From an uncultured bacterium (lineage in GTDB: Bacteria > Verrucomicrobiota > Lentisphaeria > Victivallales > UBA1829): a stretch of DNA of 61,524 nucleotides. A program made the translations under genes and the position numbers. Positions 1 to 9,800 of this stretch are shown here, piece by piece. Below the pieces are notes generated by a model. It was not told where the DNA came from, ran no database searches, and saw nothing but the letters and a program-made list of their open reading frames with translations. How positions within the stretch are numbered: position 1 is the first letter of the stretch; every line of letters begins with the position of its first letter. Location: positions 1 through 61,524 of the forward strand of contig CACYHQ010000015.1 in NCBI GenBank assembly GCA_902774245.1, given 5' to 3'.

Positions 1-1159
1 CGGCCTTGTCGCAGTCCTCCCGCTTCACGATCAGCGGGGGCAGAAGACGAAGCACGACCTCGCCCGCGGACAGGGCGACGAGCCCTTTCTCGCGCAGGAC
101 GGGGAGGATGTCCTTCGCCGGGAAATCGAGCACGATGCCGAGCATGAGGCCGCGTCCGCGGACCTCCTTGGCGAAATCGTACTTTTCGACGAGTTTTTCG
201 AGTTTGCCGCGCAGATACGCGCCCATCTCCCTGACGTTGTCCATGATCTTGTCCTTGTAGATCGTCTCGAAGACGGCGAGCGAGGCGGCGGTGGCGAGCG
301 CATTGCCGCCAAACGTGTTGCCATGGGTGCCCGGAGTCAGCACGCCGGAGAGGCGCTCGTTGCACACGAACGCGCCCATCGGGATGCCGTTCGCGATCGC
401 CTTGGCGAACGAGAAGGCGTCGGGCTTGATGCCGTATCCCTGCCAGGCGCAGAGCGTGCCGGTACGGCCCATGCCGCACTGCACTTCGTCGAACATCAGC
501 AGGACGTCTTTTTCCTTGCAGAGCTTGTCGAGCCCCTTGATAAAATCCTCGTCGGCGGGCAGGATGCCGCCTTCGCCCTGGACCGCCTCAAGCAGTACGG
601 CGCAGGTCTTCGGGCCGATGGCCTTCTTCACGGACTTCAGGTCGTTGAACTTCGCATATTTGAAGCCGGGCATGTCGGGGTTGAACCCCTCGCGGTATTT
701 GCTGCGGCCGGTGGCGGCGAGCGTGGCGAGCGTGCGTCCGTGGAAGGAGTTCTCCATCACGACGATCTCGTTGCGGCCTGTCGCGTTGCCCCACTTACGC
801 GCGAGCTTGATGAGGCCTTCGTTTGCTTCCGCGCCGCTGTTACAGAAGAAAACGCGGCCCTTGCCGAACGTCTTCTTCACGATCAGCTCGGCCAGACGCG
901 GACTGTTTTCGTTCAGGAAGAGATTGGACACGTGCATCAGCGTCTGCGCCTGACGGCAGATCGCCTCGGTGACCGCCGGATGGCAGTGCCCGAGGTTGCA
1001 CACGGAGATGCCGGAGGAAAAATCCAGATATTTGCGTCGGTTCGCGTCGTACAGGTTGACGCCGCCGCCGCGCACGAACAGCACCGCGGGCGTCCCGTAG
1101 GTGTTCATGATATTCTTTTCGTAAAGTTTCTGGAGTTTTTTCGTTGTGTCCTGTTTCAT
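1..1159 (-). CDS. argD: acetylornithine/succinyldiaminopimelate aminotransferase, C-terminus cut by window edge
   Basis: Class III PLP-dependent aminotransferase of arginine biosynthesis; it interconverts N-acetylglutamate semialdehyde and N-acetylornithine in the cytoplasm. The frame reads from ATG at 1159 and stays open to base 1, so the last residues are missing. Visible landmarks are the N-terminal YLDFSSGISVCNLGH stretch, the CNSGAEANE phosphate-binding motif, FHGRTLA, FDEVQCGMGRTG with the PLP-stacking Asp, and SFAKAIANG holding the Schiff-base lysine. An AGGAA-type ribosome site precedes the start. A good promoter lies just upstream. No other arg gene is visible, so the exact acyl substrate is inferred from the family. 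Confidence 0.93.
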   Translation of the reverse strand, partial: MKQDTTKKLQKLYEKNIMNTYGTPAVLFVRGGGVNLYDANRRKYLDFSSGISVCNLGHCHPAVTEAICRQAQTLMHVSNLFLNENSPRLAELIVKKTFGKGRVFFCNSGAEANEGLIKLARKWGNATGRNEIVVMENSFHGRTLATLAATGRSKYREGFNPDMPGFKYAKFNDLKSVKKAIGPKTCAVLLEAVQGEGGILPADEDFIKGLDKLCKEKDVLLMFDEVQCGMGRTGTLCAWQGYGIKPDAFSFAKAIANGIPMGAFVCNERLSGVLTPGTHGNTFGGNALATAASLAVFETIYKDKIMDNVREMGAYLRGKLEKLVEKYDFAKEVRGRGLMLGIVLDFPAKDILPVLREKGLVALSAGEVVLRLLPPLIVKREDCDKA

Positions 1160-1198
1160 TTTTCCGAATTCCTTTCCTAATAAAGATGGAAAAGAGTT

Positions 1199-1226
1199 AC
1201 TATAGCACGTTTTTTGTAGAAAACAA
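1199..1226 (-). promoter_or_regulatory. promoter of argD
   Basis: On the minus strand TTGTTT (1226-1221), 16 bp, then TATAGT (1204-1199), about 40 nt before the argD start. It fits the promoter form seen throughout this window. Confidence 0.65.
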
Positions 1227-1284
1227 TCTTTTTTCAGGCTTTTTTCCGCTTTTTTCCATTTTTTGTCACAAAACCGGCGAAAAC

Positions 1285-1336
1285 GGAGAAAAAGAACGGC
1301 ATGCGCCGGAGTTTTTCAGTTGCCGGTGCATGCCGT
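1285..1336 (-). terminator. terminator after hpf
   Basis: A 14-bp inverted repeat (1296-1309 with 1323-1336, one G-T type mismatch) followed on the minus strand by a T-rich run. It lies 49 nt past the hpf stop and upstream of the argD promoter. Confidence 0.7.
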
Positions 1337-1384
1337 CAGTATCACACGGCGATCAGCCCGGAACGCCGCGGAGAAATCAAAGAC

Positions 1385-1717
1385 TCAGGATTCCGAGGTC
1401 GCCTCGCCGATGGACGGCGTGTGCTTGTGGTCCTGTTTCTTATCAAGATAACGTCTCATCTGCGCGGAAGCCTTCGCGACGACCTCGTCGATGGCCTTGT
1501 AGACATTGTCGAACGCCTGAGAAGCCGCTGTGACCGGGTGGTCTTTCACGGCGGCGTCGAGGTGCGCCGTGATCAGGTTTCTCTGCAAGTCAAGAACGAT
1601 CTTCACGCTGCTGATGCGCAGGCGGAATTCGGAGAAGGCATCCTCCGCCGCTTTCACGGCGTAATCGCGAACCTCGTTGTCAAGTTCAAAGTGACGAACG
1701 CTTACAGTAATGTCCAT
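1385..1717 (-). CDS. hpf: ribosome hibernation promoting factor, short form
   Basis: Small 110-residue protein of the HPF/RaiA family, which binds the 30S decoding region and helps inactivate ribosomes in stationary phase. The N-terminal MDITVSVRHFELDN and the following beta-alpha-beta pattern with VKIVLDLQRN and AHLDAAVKD match the family. The length corresponds to the short form without the C-terminal dimerisation domain; the tail is charged and ends HKHTPSIGEATSES. A near-perfect AAGGAGGT ribosome site sits before the ATG. It is a single-gene unit with its own promoter and terminator. The 5' leader holds a 7-bp hairpin (about 1752-1769) of unknown role. Confidence 0.88.
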   Translation of the reverse strand: MDITVSVRHFELDNEVRDYAVKAAEDAFSEFRLRISSVKIVLDLQRNLITAHLDAAVKDHPVTAASQAFDNVYKAIDEVVAKASAQMRRYLDKKQDHKHTPSIGEATSES

Positions 1718-1785
1718 ATGAGACCTCCTTGGTTCTGATGGTTCTTTGAGCGGACCGGGCCTCCGGTCCTGTTCTCTCTGCCTTC

Positions 1786-1814
1786 AACTTACATCTGTTT
1801 GTCCCAATTGTCAA
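1786..1814 (-). promoter_or_regulatory. promoter of hpf
   Basis: On the minus strand TTGACA (1814-1809), 17 bp, TAAGTT (1791-1786). Perfect -35, weak -10. Confidence 0.55.
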
Positions 1815-1867
1815 GCGGATTTTGCGTTTTTTTCCGCTTTTTCCCCATTTTTCCTGAAAACGGGCAG

Positions 1868-1886
1868 AAAAAGATGCCGCCGGCAT
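1868..1886 (-). terminator. short terminator after the kinase gene
   Basis: On the minus strand ATGCC-GGC-GGCAT followed by CTTTTTC, 16 nt past the kinase stop. The stem is only 5 bp. Confidence 0.45.
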
Positions 1887-1901
1887 ACGTCGGAGATATG
1901 C

Positions 1902-4259
1902 TCAGTCTTCCTCGTCGACCACAGGTTTCCGGAAGCCCCCGGCGATCCTGCACAGTTCGTCCATGACCTCATCGGGCAGACCGGACGCGCGGACAAAACG
2001 GTTTTGGAGCACTTCGGGATCGACGCCGAGGAACAGCGCCCGAACAAACAAATACTCGCGGAATTCCTCGGACAGCTTTGCAAGCTGGGGACTGTTGATC
2101 AGCGTTACGACGATCCGGTCCTCCCCCTCTTCCCTGCGGAGCTGACTCCAGGTCTTCTTCTGTTTGATGTTGGCCTTTTTGTCCTGAACGCTCAGCTGGA
2201 AGTTGGATCCGGAAATATCGACAAGAACACTGTCCGGGTAGGAGCGAGGGAAAAGCTTCATGCCCTGGAGCGCCTTCTCGTTCTCGTCGAGATACGGCAG
2301 CATCGGCGCATTGTTCAGCACCAGGAATTTCCGGATGCCGAGGCAGTTTTTCCGCGGAATCTCGACCGTGAAATCCTTGTCGGACAGAAGTTCGTTCACC
2401 AGTCGGAGCGCTTCGGCGCTCTTCGCCTCGTCGCGGATGGTGCCCGGCAGATAGTCCAGCAGGAGCAGATAGTTCATGAGCAGCTTGGAATCGATCAGAG
2501 GTTCTTCCGGGGAATCATCCGGCTCCGTTCCGGCGGGCTCCTCTTCTTTCGGTTCCGTTTTGACGGACGCCTCTTCTTTCAGCTCCGGTTTCACCGTTTC
2601 CGGCTTCGTCCCGGTCGAAATCTCGCCGCCCAGAGACACGGCGAGCTGAAGATCGGAAAGCTGTTTCACGTAGTCATCGACCGTCTTCCGGTGTTCCGGC
2701 AGGAAAATGTGTTCGGACAGCCCGGCGTCGAGTTTGTTCAGTTCTTCGCGTTTTGACAACACGGATTGATACAGCGCATCGATCGCATCGAAATCCAGTT
2801 TCTTCGCAGTGTCAGGAGCGAATGCCGCCGCCTGATCCAGAAGCTCGTTCCGCAGAGTCAGGGCACGGCTTTGGTTTTCAATGGCGCGGAGTTCGGCAAG
2901 CGCCTCGACAGCCTCCGCGGGCGCTTTCGCCCCGGCCTCCGAGACAAACTTTTCGATTTGACTCAGCTCCAGACCGGACCCCATGGATTCCTCCTGGATC
3001 ATACGCCAGCGCGCCTGATAAAACGCCTCGTCATGAATGGACGTTGATTCCGTTTTGTCCCCGGACACGTTTTTTCCGGTTACAGACGGAGTTTCGTCAG
3101 CGGGAGACGGATCAGCCTTGCCCGGCCCGGCAGTTTCTGTTCTCGTGCCGAACAAGAATACAGCGATCACTGCGATCAGCAGGATCACTGCGGCAGCGAT
3201 TGCCCAAACGGGGAAACGCTTCTTTCCATGTTGTGCTGGAATACGTCCGGTATCGGCATCATCATGTTTTACGGAGACCGCTGCGGAATTGAGATCACGC
3301 TGAATCTCCTTCAGTTCATCGACCACGTCGCTCCAAGACGCGGGCCGGTTCGCCGGATCCTTTTCCATCAGCGCGTCGACCAGGTCAGACAGCCGTTTCG
3401 GAATATTCGGATTGAGCTCGCATAGCGGTATCTGAATGTCGGAAAGCTGCATGGCGCAGACTTTCACGGGGTCGGTGTCGACAAACGGTTCGTGTCCGAT
3501 CAGGATATGGTAGGCCGTGGCGCCGAAGGAATACATATCCGACTTGAACCCCGGGACGTCCTTGTCTCCGTTGATGATCTCAGGCGGAGCGTAGGCGGGC
3601 GTGGCGCGGATGTCCTCGTCGGCCAGTTCGGGGTCTTTCGCACGGCGGGCAAGCCCGAAGTCGGCGAGCTTGACCTTTCCGTTCAGGCGCATGATGATGT
3701 TTTCCGGTTTGATGTCGCCGTGGCTGAGCTGATTCCGGGTCCATGCGTAGGACAACGCATTCGCGACGGCAATAAAGACGTCCAGCGCCTGCGGGATGTT
3801 CAGCGGCCCGACGTTGTTCAGCACCAGTTCCAGGTTTTCCCCGGTGATCTTCTCCATCACGAAATAATAGATGCCGTCCTCGGTCACGCCCGCGTCGTAT
3901 GCCTGCACCACGTTCGGATGCGACAGACTGGCCGCGGCACGCGCCTCGCGGAAGAATCGTTCCACGTACACCTCGTCGCTGGCGCTGTCGTCGGACAGGA
4001 TCTTGATCGCGACCTCGCGGTCGAGGTTGGTCTGCCGTGCCTGATACACGATTCCCATCGCGCCGCGTCCGAGTTCCTCCTCAATCTGGAATCCGGCCAC
4101 GACTTCGCCCGGCCGCAGGTCGCGGCGCAACGGGATGACGCCGCCGCACTTCTTGCAGAAATACGTCACCGTGCCGTCGTCGTGTTTCTGCGGTGTGGTC
4201 GCTTCAAGCTGCTGGCATTTCGGACAATAGAGCATGGATTCATTTTCCTGTTGCGCCAT
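1902..4259 (-). CDS. zinc-ribbon membrane Ser/Thr protein kinase
   Basis: Hanks-type protein kinase of 785 residues. An N-terminal zinc ribbon (CPKC about 12-15, CKKC about 35-38) precedes the kinase domain (about 57-320). Visible elements are the glycine loop GRGAMG (64-69), VAIK with Lys86, catalytic loop HGDIKPEN (180-187, HGD instead of HRD), DFG (200-202) and PPE in place of APE. One membrane helix follows (about 350-371), so the remaining 415 residues are probably extracytoplasmic. That part begins with an acidic/Thr-Pro-Glu linker and resembles nothing I recognise. The start is uncertain: ATG 4259 keeps the full zinc ribbon, ATG 4304 and 4235 are alternatives, and none has a strong ribosome site. 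Confidence 0.88.
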   Translation of the reverse strand: MAQQENESMLYCPKCQQLEATTPQKHDDGTVTYFCKKCGGVIPLRRDLRPGEVVAGFQIEEELGRGAMGIVYQARQTNLDREVAIKILSDDSASDEVYVERFFREARAAASLSHPNVVQAYDAGVTEDGIYYFVMEKITGENLELVLNNVGPLNIPQALDVFIAVANALSYAWTRNQLSHGDIKPENIIMRLNGKVKLADFGLARRAKDPELADEDIRATPAYAPPEIINGDKDVPGFKSDMYSFGATAYHILIGHEPFVDTDPVKVCAMQLSDIQIPLCELNPNIPKRLSDLVDALMEKDPANRPASWSDVVDELKEIQRDLNSAAVSVKHDDADTGRIPAQHGKKRFPVWAIAAAVILLIAVIAVFLFGTRTETAGPGKADPSPADETPSVTGKNVSGDKTESTSIHDEAFYQARWRMIQEESMGSGLELSQIEKFVSEAGAKAPAEAVEALAELRAIENQSRALTLRNELLDQAAAFAPDTAKKLDFDAIDALYQSVLSKREELNKLDAGLSEHIFLPEHRKTVDDYVKQLSDLQLAVSLGGEISTGTKPETVKPELKEEASVKTEPKEEEPAGTEPDDSPEEPLIDSKLLMNYLLLLDYLPGTIRDEAKSAEALRLVNELLSDKDFTVEIPRKNCLGIRKFLVLNNAPMLPYLDENEKALQGMKLFPRSYPDSVLVDISGSNFQLSVQDKKANIKQKKTWSQLRREEGEDRIVVTLINSPQLAKLSEEFREYLFVRALFLGVDPEVLQNRFVRASGLPDEVMDELCRIAGGFRKPVVDEED

Positions 4260-4324
4260 GACCGCCGGACACGATTCGGACGCGGCCCGGCAGGAGGAAA
4301 TCATGACAAAATAAGATTCTAACT

Positions 4325-4353
4325 AATATAGACCGCGCACGCTGAAACTTCAA
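4325..4353 (-). promoter_or_regulatory. promoter of the kinase gene
   Basis: On the minus strand TTGAAG (4353-4348), 17 bp, TATATT (4330-4325). It is divergent from the glycosyltransferase promoter about 50 bp away. Confidence 0.7.
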
Positions 4354-4405
4354 CCTCAAAACCGCTTTTTTCCTCATTTTCGGTCGCATTTCCATGATTC
4401 GGCGC

Positions 4406-4433
4406 TTGTTTTTCGGATTTGCCGGATTATATT
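4406..4433 (+). promoter_or_regulatory. promoter of the glycosyltransferase gene
   Basis: TTGTTT (4406-4411), 16 bp, TATATT (4428-4433). Transcription would start near 4440, which excludes the in-frame TTG at 4419 as a translation start. Confidence 0.65.
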
Positions 4434-4496
4434 TGTTGCCATGATTATCAGCCAAAACAAGCCGGACGATCCGGACAACTCTTTCCAAAGCGCAAC

Positions 4497-5654
4497 ATGT
4501 TTCAATTCGTACAGCCAAAATTGACCTTCCCGGCGCACGCGGGATCGCCGGAAAAGAAAGCCTATGCCCCGATACAGCTGATTCCGGGAAAGACTTATGT
4601 TTTCGGATCCACGCACATCGACGTCGGCGGATGCTCCTACTACCGGATTCTCTTCATTTCCCAGCTGCTTTCCCAGGTACACGACCGCGCGCTTTTCTGC
4701 GACGCCCGGATTCTGTTCAACTACAAGGAGATCCTCCCCTTGCTTTCGTCCTTCCGGCTCCAGCGCGCCTGTACCGTCCGCAATCTCGAATGGTTCCGGG
4801 ACGTCCTCCTTCCCGCGAAGAACGAATTCCGTTTCCCCGCCGTCTACGAGATCGATGACATCCTCGTCCATGAGGACATCCCCGTCTACAACTGCTACCG
4901 CGACATTTTCAGGGAGGGCAAGGACTCCATCCCGATCTACATGAACGGCTGCGACGCCGTCACGGTCACATGCGCCCCGCTCGCAGACTATTACAGCAGG
5001 AAATTCGGAATTCCTCGCACGAAATTCCGCGTGATCCCGAACTATTTGCCCCGCTACTTCTTCGATTCTTACGACGAAGCGGTCATCCTCGACCGCATCC
5101 GTTCGCAGAAATCGCGAAAACCGCGCATCTGCTTCTCCTGCGGCATGTCGCACTTCGACATGTGGAAAACCGGCGCGGGCGACGATTTCTCCGGCATCAT
5201 CGACTGGATCGTGGAGAACCGCCGCAAATACGAGTTCATCTTCCACGGCGGATTCCCCCCTGCCCTCGAAAAGTACGCCGATGACTTCACGCGCATCCCC
5301 GTCGGACCGTTCCTGGACTACCCTCGTGTGCGGCGCTCCATCCGCGCCGACCTCTTCATCCAGCCGCTCCGCCATTCCATGTTCAACGAATGCAAGAGCC
5401 CGATCAAGCTGCTGGAATCCTGGGCGGAAGGCACGCCCGCGTTCGTGCAGGACCTCGGCAGCTACATGCAGATCGCCCCGGACGCATGTTTCGACTCGGC
5501 GGACACGCTCGACCGCAAGGTCAACGGTCTCTTTGCGGATCCCGATGCGCAGTTCCGGCTCATCCGTGCGAACTACGCCCGGATGAAAGATTTCTGGCTC
5601 GACGACCATCTGAACGAGTGGCTCGAAGTCATGCTGTTCCCGAAAGGGCGCTGA
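4497..5654 (+). CDS. GT-B-type glycosyltransferase family protein
   Basis: About 385 residues. It looks like a glycosyltransferase of the GT-B fold: an N-terminal half with VYEIDDILVHED, a middle VIPNYLP segment typical of family 4-like enzymes, then a C-terminal Rossmann half with FHGGFPP, PLRHSMFNECKSPIKLLE and a GTPAFVQDLG loop. The KSPIKLLES stretch occupies the place of the usual E-x7-E nucleotide-sugar site. No signal peptide or membrane segment is seen, so it is probably cytoplasmic. The start was set at ATG 4497 because the promoter lies at 4406-4433; the ribosome site is weak. Donor and acceptor are unknown; a role in surface glycan synthesis is inferred. Confidence 0.75.
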   Translation: MFQFVQPKLTFPAHAGSPEKKAYAPIQLIPGKTYVFGSTHIDVGGCSYYRILFISQLLSQVHDRALFCDARILFNYKEILPLLSSFRLQRACTVRNLEWFRDVLLPAKNEFRFPAVYEIDDILVHEDIPVYNCYRDIFREGKDSIPIYMNGCDAVTVTCAPLADYYSRKFGIPRTKFRVIPNYLPRYFFDSYDEAVILDRIRSQKSRKPRICFSCGMSHFDMWKTGAGDDFSGIIDWIVENRRKYEFIFHGGFPPALEKYADDFTRIPVGPFLDYPRVRRSIRADLFIQPLRHSMFNECKSPIKLLESWAEGTPAFVQDLGSYMQIAPDACFDSADTLDRKVNGLFADPDAQFRLIRANYARMKDFWLDDHLNEWLEVMLFPKGR

Positions 5655-5736
5655 CCCGCCTCATTTTCTGCCGAAAAGGGAAGTGCCGGAAGGGACCGTC
5701 TTTCCGGGAAATGGCGCACATATCGTGCAAAGAAAC

Positions 5737-5765
5737 TTGATTTTTTCGCCGCCCGACTGTATATT
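5737..5765 (+). promoter_or_regulatory. promoter of the Sel1 gene
   Basis: TTGATT (5737-5742), 17 bp, TATATT (5760-5765), about 54 nt before the start codon. Confidence 0.7.
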
Positions 5766-5818
5766 TGTACCGGATCATACCAATGCAAACAAACCTTTTT
5801 GAACGGAAGGAAACCGAT

Positions 5819-6706
5819 ATGGAAAAGAACGAAAAGAGCACGGAACAGGCGGCGCAGGGACAGAGCGCAGACGGTTGTGGTTGCGGCTGCGGCAGAGGAA
5901 AAGGCTCCAACAAGATCGTGATCGCGATCTGGGTGGTGCTTCTGCTCGGATTCGCCTGCGTCCTGGCTTATACCCGCTCGCAGGGACAGAACGAGGCGGA
6001 AAAGCTCCTGAATGACGCATACGCGCTGTACGAGAAACAGGATTTCGCGTCGGCTGCGGACCGGCTCCGTCAGGCCGCCGAACTCGGCAATCCATGGGCG
6101 CAGATCTATTACGGCGGCTGCCTCAAACAGGGCACCGGCGTGGCGGCGGATCCCGCGGCGGCGGTCGAATGGTACAGCAAGGCCGCCGCGCAGAACAACA
6201 ATGTCGCGTATTACGAGCTCGCGGTCTGCTATGAGTACGGCCAGGGCGTCGCGCCGAGTCTGGACGAAGCGGCCTCATGGTATCAGAAAGCGCTGGACGG
6301 CGGGATCGGGGAAGCTCAGAGTGCACTGTGGCGCGTATCCGTCGCGAAGGCGAACGATCTTTTTGCGCATCAGAGATACCGCGAGGCTGTGGAAATCCTC
6401 AAAAAACCGGCGGAAGAAGGCTATGCCGAGGCGCAGGCATGTTATGCCGCATGCCTGATGAATGCATCCGGGGTGAATCCGGATCCGTTTGCGGCGGTCG
6501 AATGGTACCGCAAGGCCGCCGCGCAGAACAATCCGACCGCGATCTATTCGCTCGGCGTCTGCTATGAAAACGGCGAGGGCGTGGACCGGAATCTGGACAC
6601 CGCGCTTGAATGGTACCACAAGGCGAAGGACGCGGGACTTGAGGACGCCCAGAGCGCGATCATCCGCGTCGAAAAGCTCAAGGCGCTGAAAGAAGCGGAG
6701 AAGTAA
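5819..6706 (+). CDS. membrane-anchored Sel1-repeat protein
   Basis: 295 residues. A short Gly-Cys-rich cytoplasmic head (CGCGCGRGKGSNK) precedes one membrane helix (about IVIAIWVVLLLGFACVLAY). The rest is a series of Sel1-like helical repeats, for example AAAVEWYSKAAAQNN, YYELAVCYEYGQG and AAVEWYRKAAAQNN. Such repeats form alpha-solenoids that act as protein-binding scaffolds. ATG 5819 is chosen over an upstream in-frame ATG (5765) because GGAAGGA lies at the right distance and the upstream one falls in the promoter. It is a single-gene unit. The binding partner is unknown. Confidence 0.85.
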   Translation: MEKNEKSTEQAAQGQSADGCGCGCGRGKGSNKIVIAIWVVLLLGFACVLAYTRSQGQNEAEKLLNDAYALYEKQDFASAADRLRQAAELGNPWAQIYYGGCLKQGTGVAADPAAAVEWYSKAAAQNNNVAYYELAVCYEYGQGVAPSLDEAASWYQKALDGGIGEAQSALWRVSVAKANDLFAHQRYREAVEILKKPAEEGYAEAQACYAACLMNASGVNPDPFAAVEWYRKAAAQNNPTAIYSLGVCYENGEGVDRNLDTALEWYHKAKDAGLEDAQSAIIRVEKLKALKEAEK

Positions 6707-6748
6707 AACAGACGACTCGCCCGCAGCACAGGAAACTGCAAACAACAG

Positions 6749-6788
6749 GTCGTACAGGTCGGATGAGGCTTGTACGACTTATCTTTTT
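6749..6788 (+). terminator. terminator after the Sel1 gene
   Basis: Perfect 8-bp stem GTCGTACA (6749-6756) with TGTACGAC (6771-6778), then TTATCTTTTT. Confidence 0.6.
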
Positions 6789-6798
6789 AGCCCCATCG

Positions 6799-6845
6799 GC
6801 CGGGAAAAGTTCGGCGGCAGTCCCCGATGAAGAGAACCGCCGCCG
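6799..6845 (-). terminator. possible terminator after the GH2 gene
   Basis: A 7-bp stem CGGCGGC (6812-6818) with GCCGCCG (6839-6845) and a 20-nt loop, followed on the minus strand by AACTTTTC. Weak. Confidence 0.35.
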
Positions 6846-6884
6846 TAAAACGGACGGGACTGAGCCCGCCGGATGATTTGCGGA

Positions 6885-9800
6885 TCAGAGCTTGTTGCCG
6901 TCCTGGTCGGTGTGTCCGCTGTCGACGACGTCGGAACGGTTGCGTCCGGCGGCGTACTCGATCAGGTTGAAGAGGAGTCTTCTGCACACGGGATCGTTGT
7001 AGTTGGTGAGCCCGAGCGTGCTGTAGAAGAAGGAGCCGGAACCGGTCTTCGCGCGGCCGATGGCGGTGCCCATGCGGCATCCGAGGGAATGCCATGCGCC
7101 GGCGATCAGCTCCTCGTCGCCTTCCATGATGATGGCGGAGCGCGGATTGGAGACCGCGGCGTCGAACGCATAGTCGAGGACGGCGGGCTTCAGGAAACCG
7201 TTGAAAACGGGGTGGTCCTTGCAGAAATACTGGCCGCCGACCCAGTTGTTGCCGAGGCGGAAGCTGCCGAGGTATTTCAGGTTGCCGTTCGCGGCGGCAA
7301 TGGTCGGGGCCCAGTTTTCCACGTCGTTGAGGACGATGACCTGCGTGCCGGCCTTCGCGAGCTCGACGACCGCGTTCACGTCGACGGAATTGCCGTTCGG
7401 CGGGAAGCAGAGGACGTTGAAGCGCTGCGCGGTCTTCTTGGTCATGGAGATGGCCAGCTGCGCGGGGACGCCGCGGTAGAGCGTGACCTTGGCTGTGCCG
7501 TCGTTCGCGACCGCGACTTCCTTGCCGTCGACCTTGAAGCTCAACTGATCGTCGGCCTTGGTCGGGCCTTCGATCTTGAAGGTATAGTCGCCGTCGGCGG
7601 CCGGCATGTACTGGCCTTCGAACAGCACGGTGTAACCGGCGGTCATAGGCACGTTCGGATCGGGCGTGCCGCCGTCCGGGAGCGCCAGTTCGAGTTGGCG
7701 GACGTTGCGTTCGGCCTTCTTTTCGCCGTCGACGAGGAAGGTCAGGCGGAAGGAGCCGGCGATCCCGTCGGGGGTGGCGATGGCGTTCGCCGGGATCCTC
7801 TGCGGGACGGGGTAGCGCTGGGTCACGACGAGGACGTCGGGCTTCAGGTTGCCGCCGGGCTGGAAAGTCTGGAAGTTGCCGCCCGCGGCGTTGAGGATGC
7901 TGACGAGCGACTGCTGGGGCTGGCCGCCGCGACCGCCGAAGCCGCCGGGACGGTTGCCGCCGCCCTGGCCGCCGCCGAAACCGCCGGGACGGTTGCCGCC
8001 GGGCTGCATCTGGCCCTGGCCCTGAGGCTGCGGATTTTCATAAACGGCGTAGGTCTTGCCCGCGGGGAGCTGGATTTTGGAGTTATCGACGGCGGTGACT
8101 TCCATTTCGCCCTCGACTTTGGTTCCCTTGAGGATCGCCTTGATGACGGAGACGCCGGGCTTGTCGACCTGGATCTTCACGCCTTCGGCGAGGAGTTCGC
8201 CGTAGACGTCGCCGCCGGTGACTTTCACTTTCTGCTCGGACTCGTTGACGACCTTGCCGTCCTGGATGAGCTGCGTCACGAGCGTGTATTCGCCGTTCAG
8301 GTTCTCCTCGTTGATGATGTGGATGTCGGCGGAAACGGTGTTCGGGACGGTGAAGGACGGGGTCGGGGTGTGGACCGCGAGCTTCAGCGGGGCGTTGTAT
8401 GCGCGGAGGATGGCCGGATCGCCCTTCGGGTTGCGGAAGGTGTCGACGACGCCGGAGTTGTTTTCGCGGAGCATGGCTTCCCAGCCGTTGATCGCGTAGC
8501 CGTCGGTGATATTGTTGAGGCGGATGATCTCGATGCGGCGGCCCTGGTGGCGGATGCCGACCTTGCCGAGTTCGGTGGTGAAGGCTTCGACGGTCGGGAA
8601 GTCCTTGCGGAGCCCCTTCTCGTCGAGGTACTTGTTCATGCGCTTGTACCAGTTCTTGTAGTCTTCGCCGTCCATGCCGTCCTGGCCGATCTTCTTCAGT
8701 TCGTCCATGATGAGCTCAAGACGCGGCGGAGTGGAGATGGCGCCCTCCTCGCCCCAGAAGACGAGTTCTTCCTTGTTTTCGGTGTAGTTCCAGTAGCGCT
8801 TGCTGTTCGTGTAGTAGTTCGCGGGATAGGAGATGTTCGGGCCGGTGGCGTTGTGGTTGTCGCGGAATCCGACCTGGTACACCTTGTCGTCGAACGGCAT
8901 GCAGTTCATCTTGTTGTAGTCTTCGACGTTGATGCCTTCCTTGCTCCAGCCGCTGGTGAGCACAACGATGCGCGACGGGTCGTTCTGGTGCGTGAAGGAG
9001 ACCATGCTGGAATACCAGTTCTGGTCATGCTGTTCGCGGCCGAGACCGAGCTCGTTGATGAGGTTGTAGATGACGAGGGACGGATGGGAACGGAATTTCT
9101 TCACCATGCGGCGGACGCGTTCCTTGGCGATCACGCGGCCTTCGGGAGACTGGCTGCCGGAGATGAATCCGCCGGGCTCGGCGTAGTACAGGAGGCCCTG
9201 CTTGTCGGCTTCCTGGAGCACGATGTCCTGGCCCATGTGACGGTGGAAGTTCAGCATGTTCATGCCGAAGTTCTTCGCGGCCTTGATCTGCTTCTCGGCG
9301 TATTCGGGCAGCGGGATGGTGCCGGTGACGGGCCACCAACCCCAGCTGATCGCGGAACGCAGCACGATGCGCTTGCCGTTGAGGCGGAACATGGCGTCCT
9401 TGCCGACGCCTTCGGGGCCGAACCAGCGGAACCCGAACGTCTGGATCTCTTCCTCGTCGCCGATCTTCACGCTCATGGTGTACAGATTCGGGTTGTCGAG
9501 GTCCCACAGCTCCGCGTTCGCGTGCGTGAACTTGCGGGTGATGAGGTTTTCGCCGGGTTTGAGCTTGACTCTTTCACCCGCCATGACCGGGACGTTGTCC
9601 TGCACGAGCCGGACGGTGCACTCCTCCTCCACGTCCTTGCCGGTGTCGTTGATCGCGGTGATGCGGACTTCGACCGTCTTCGGATCGGGGGTGTTCATGA
9701 TGTACACGTCGTCGATATACACGGGATCGGTGATCTCGAGGGAGACATGGCCGGTCACGCCGCCGACGGCGCGTCTGCCGTTCAGCTTGACGCCGTTCCA

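Noticed and set aside
4419..4496. TTG start extending the glycosyltransferase by 26 residues
   Set aside because: The TTG overlaps the promoter -10 region, so it would not be in the transcript.
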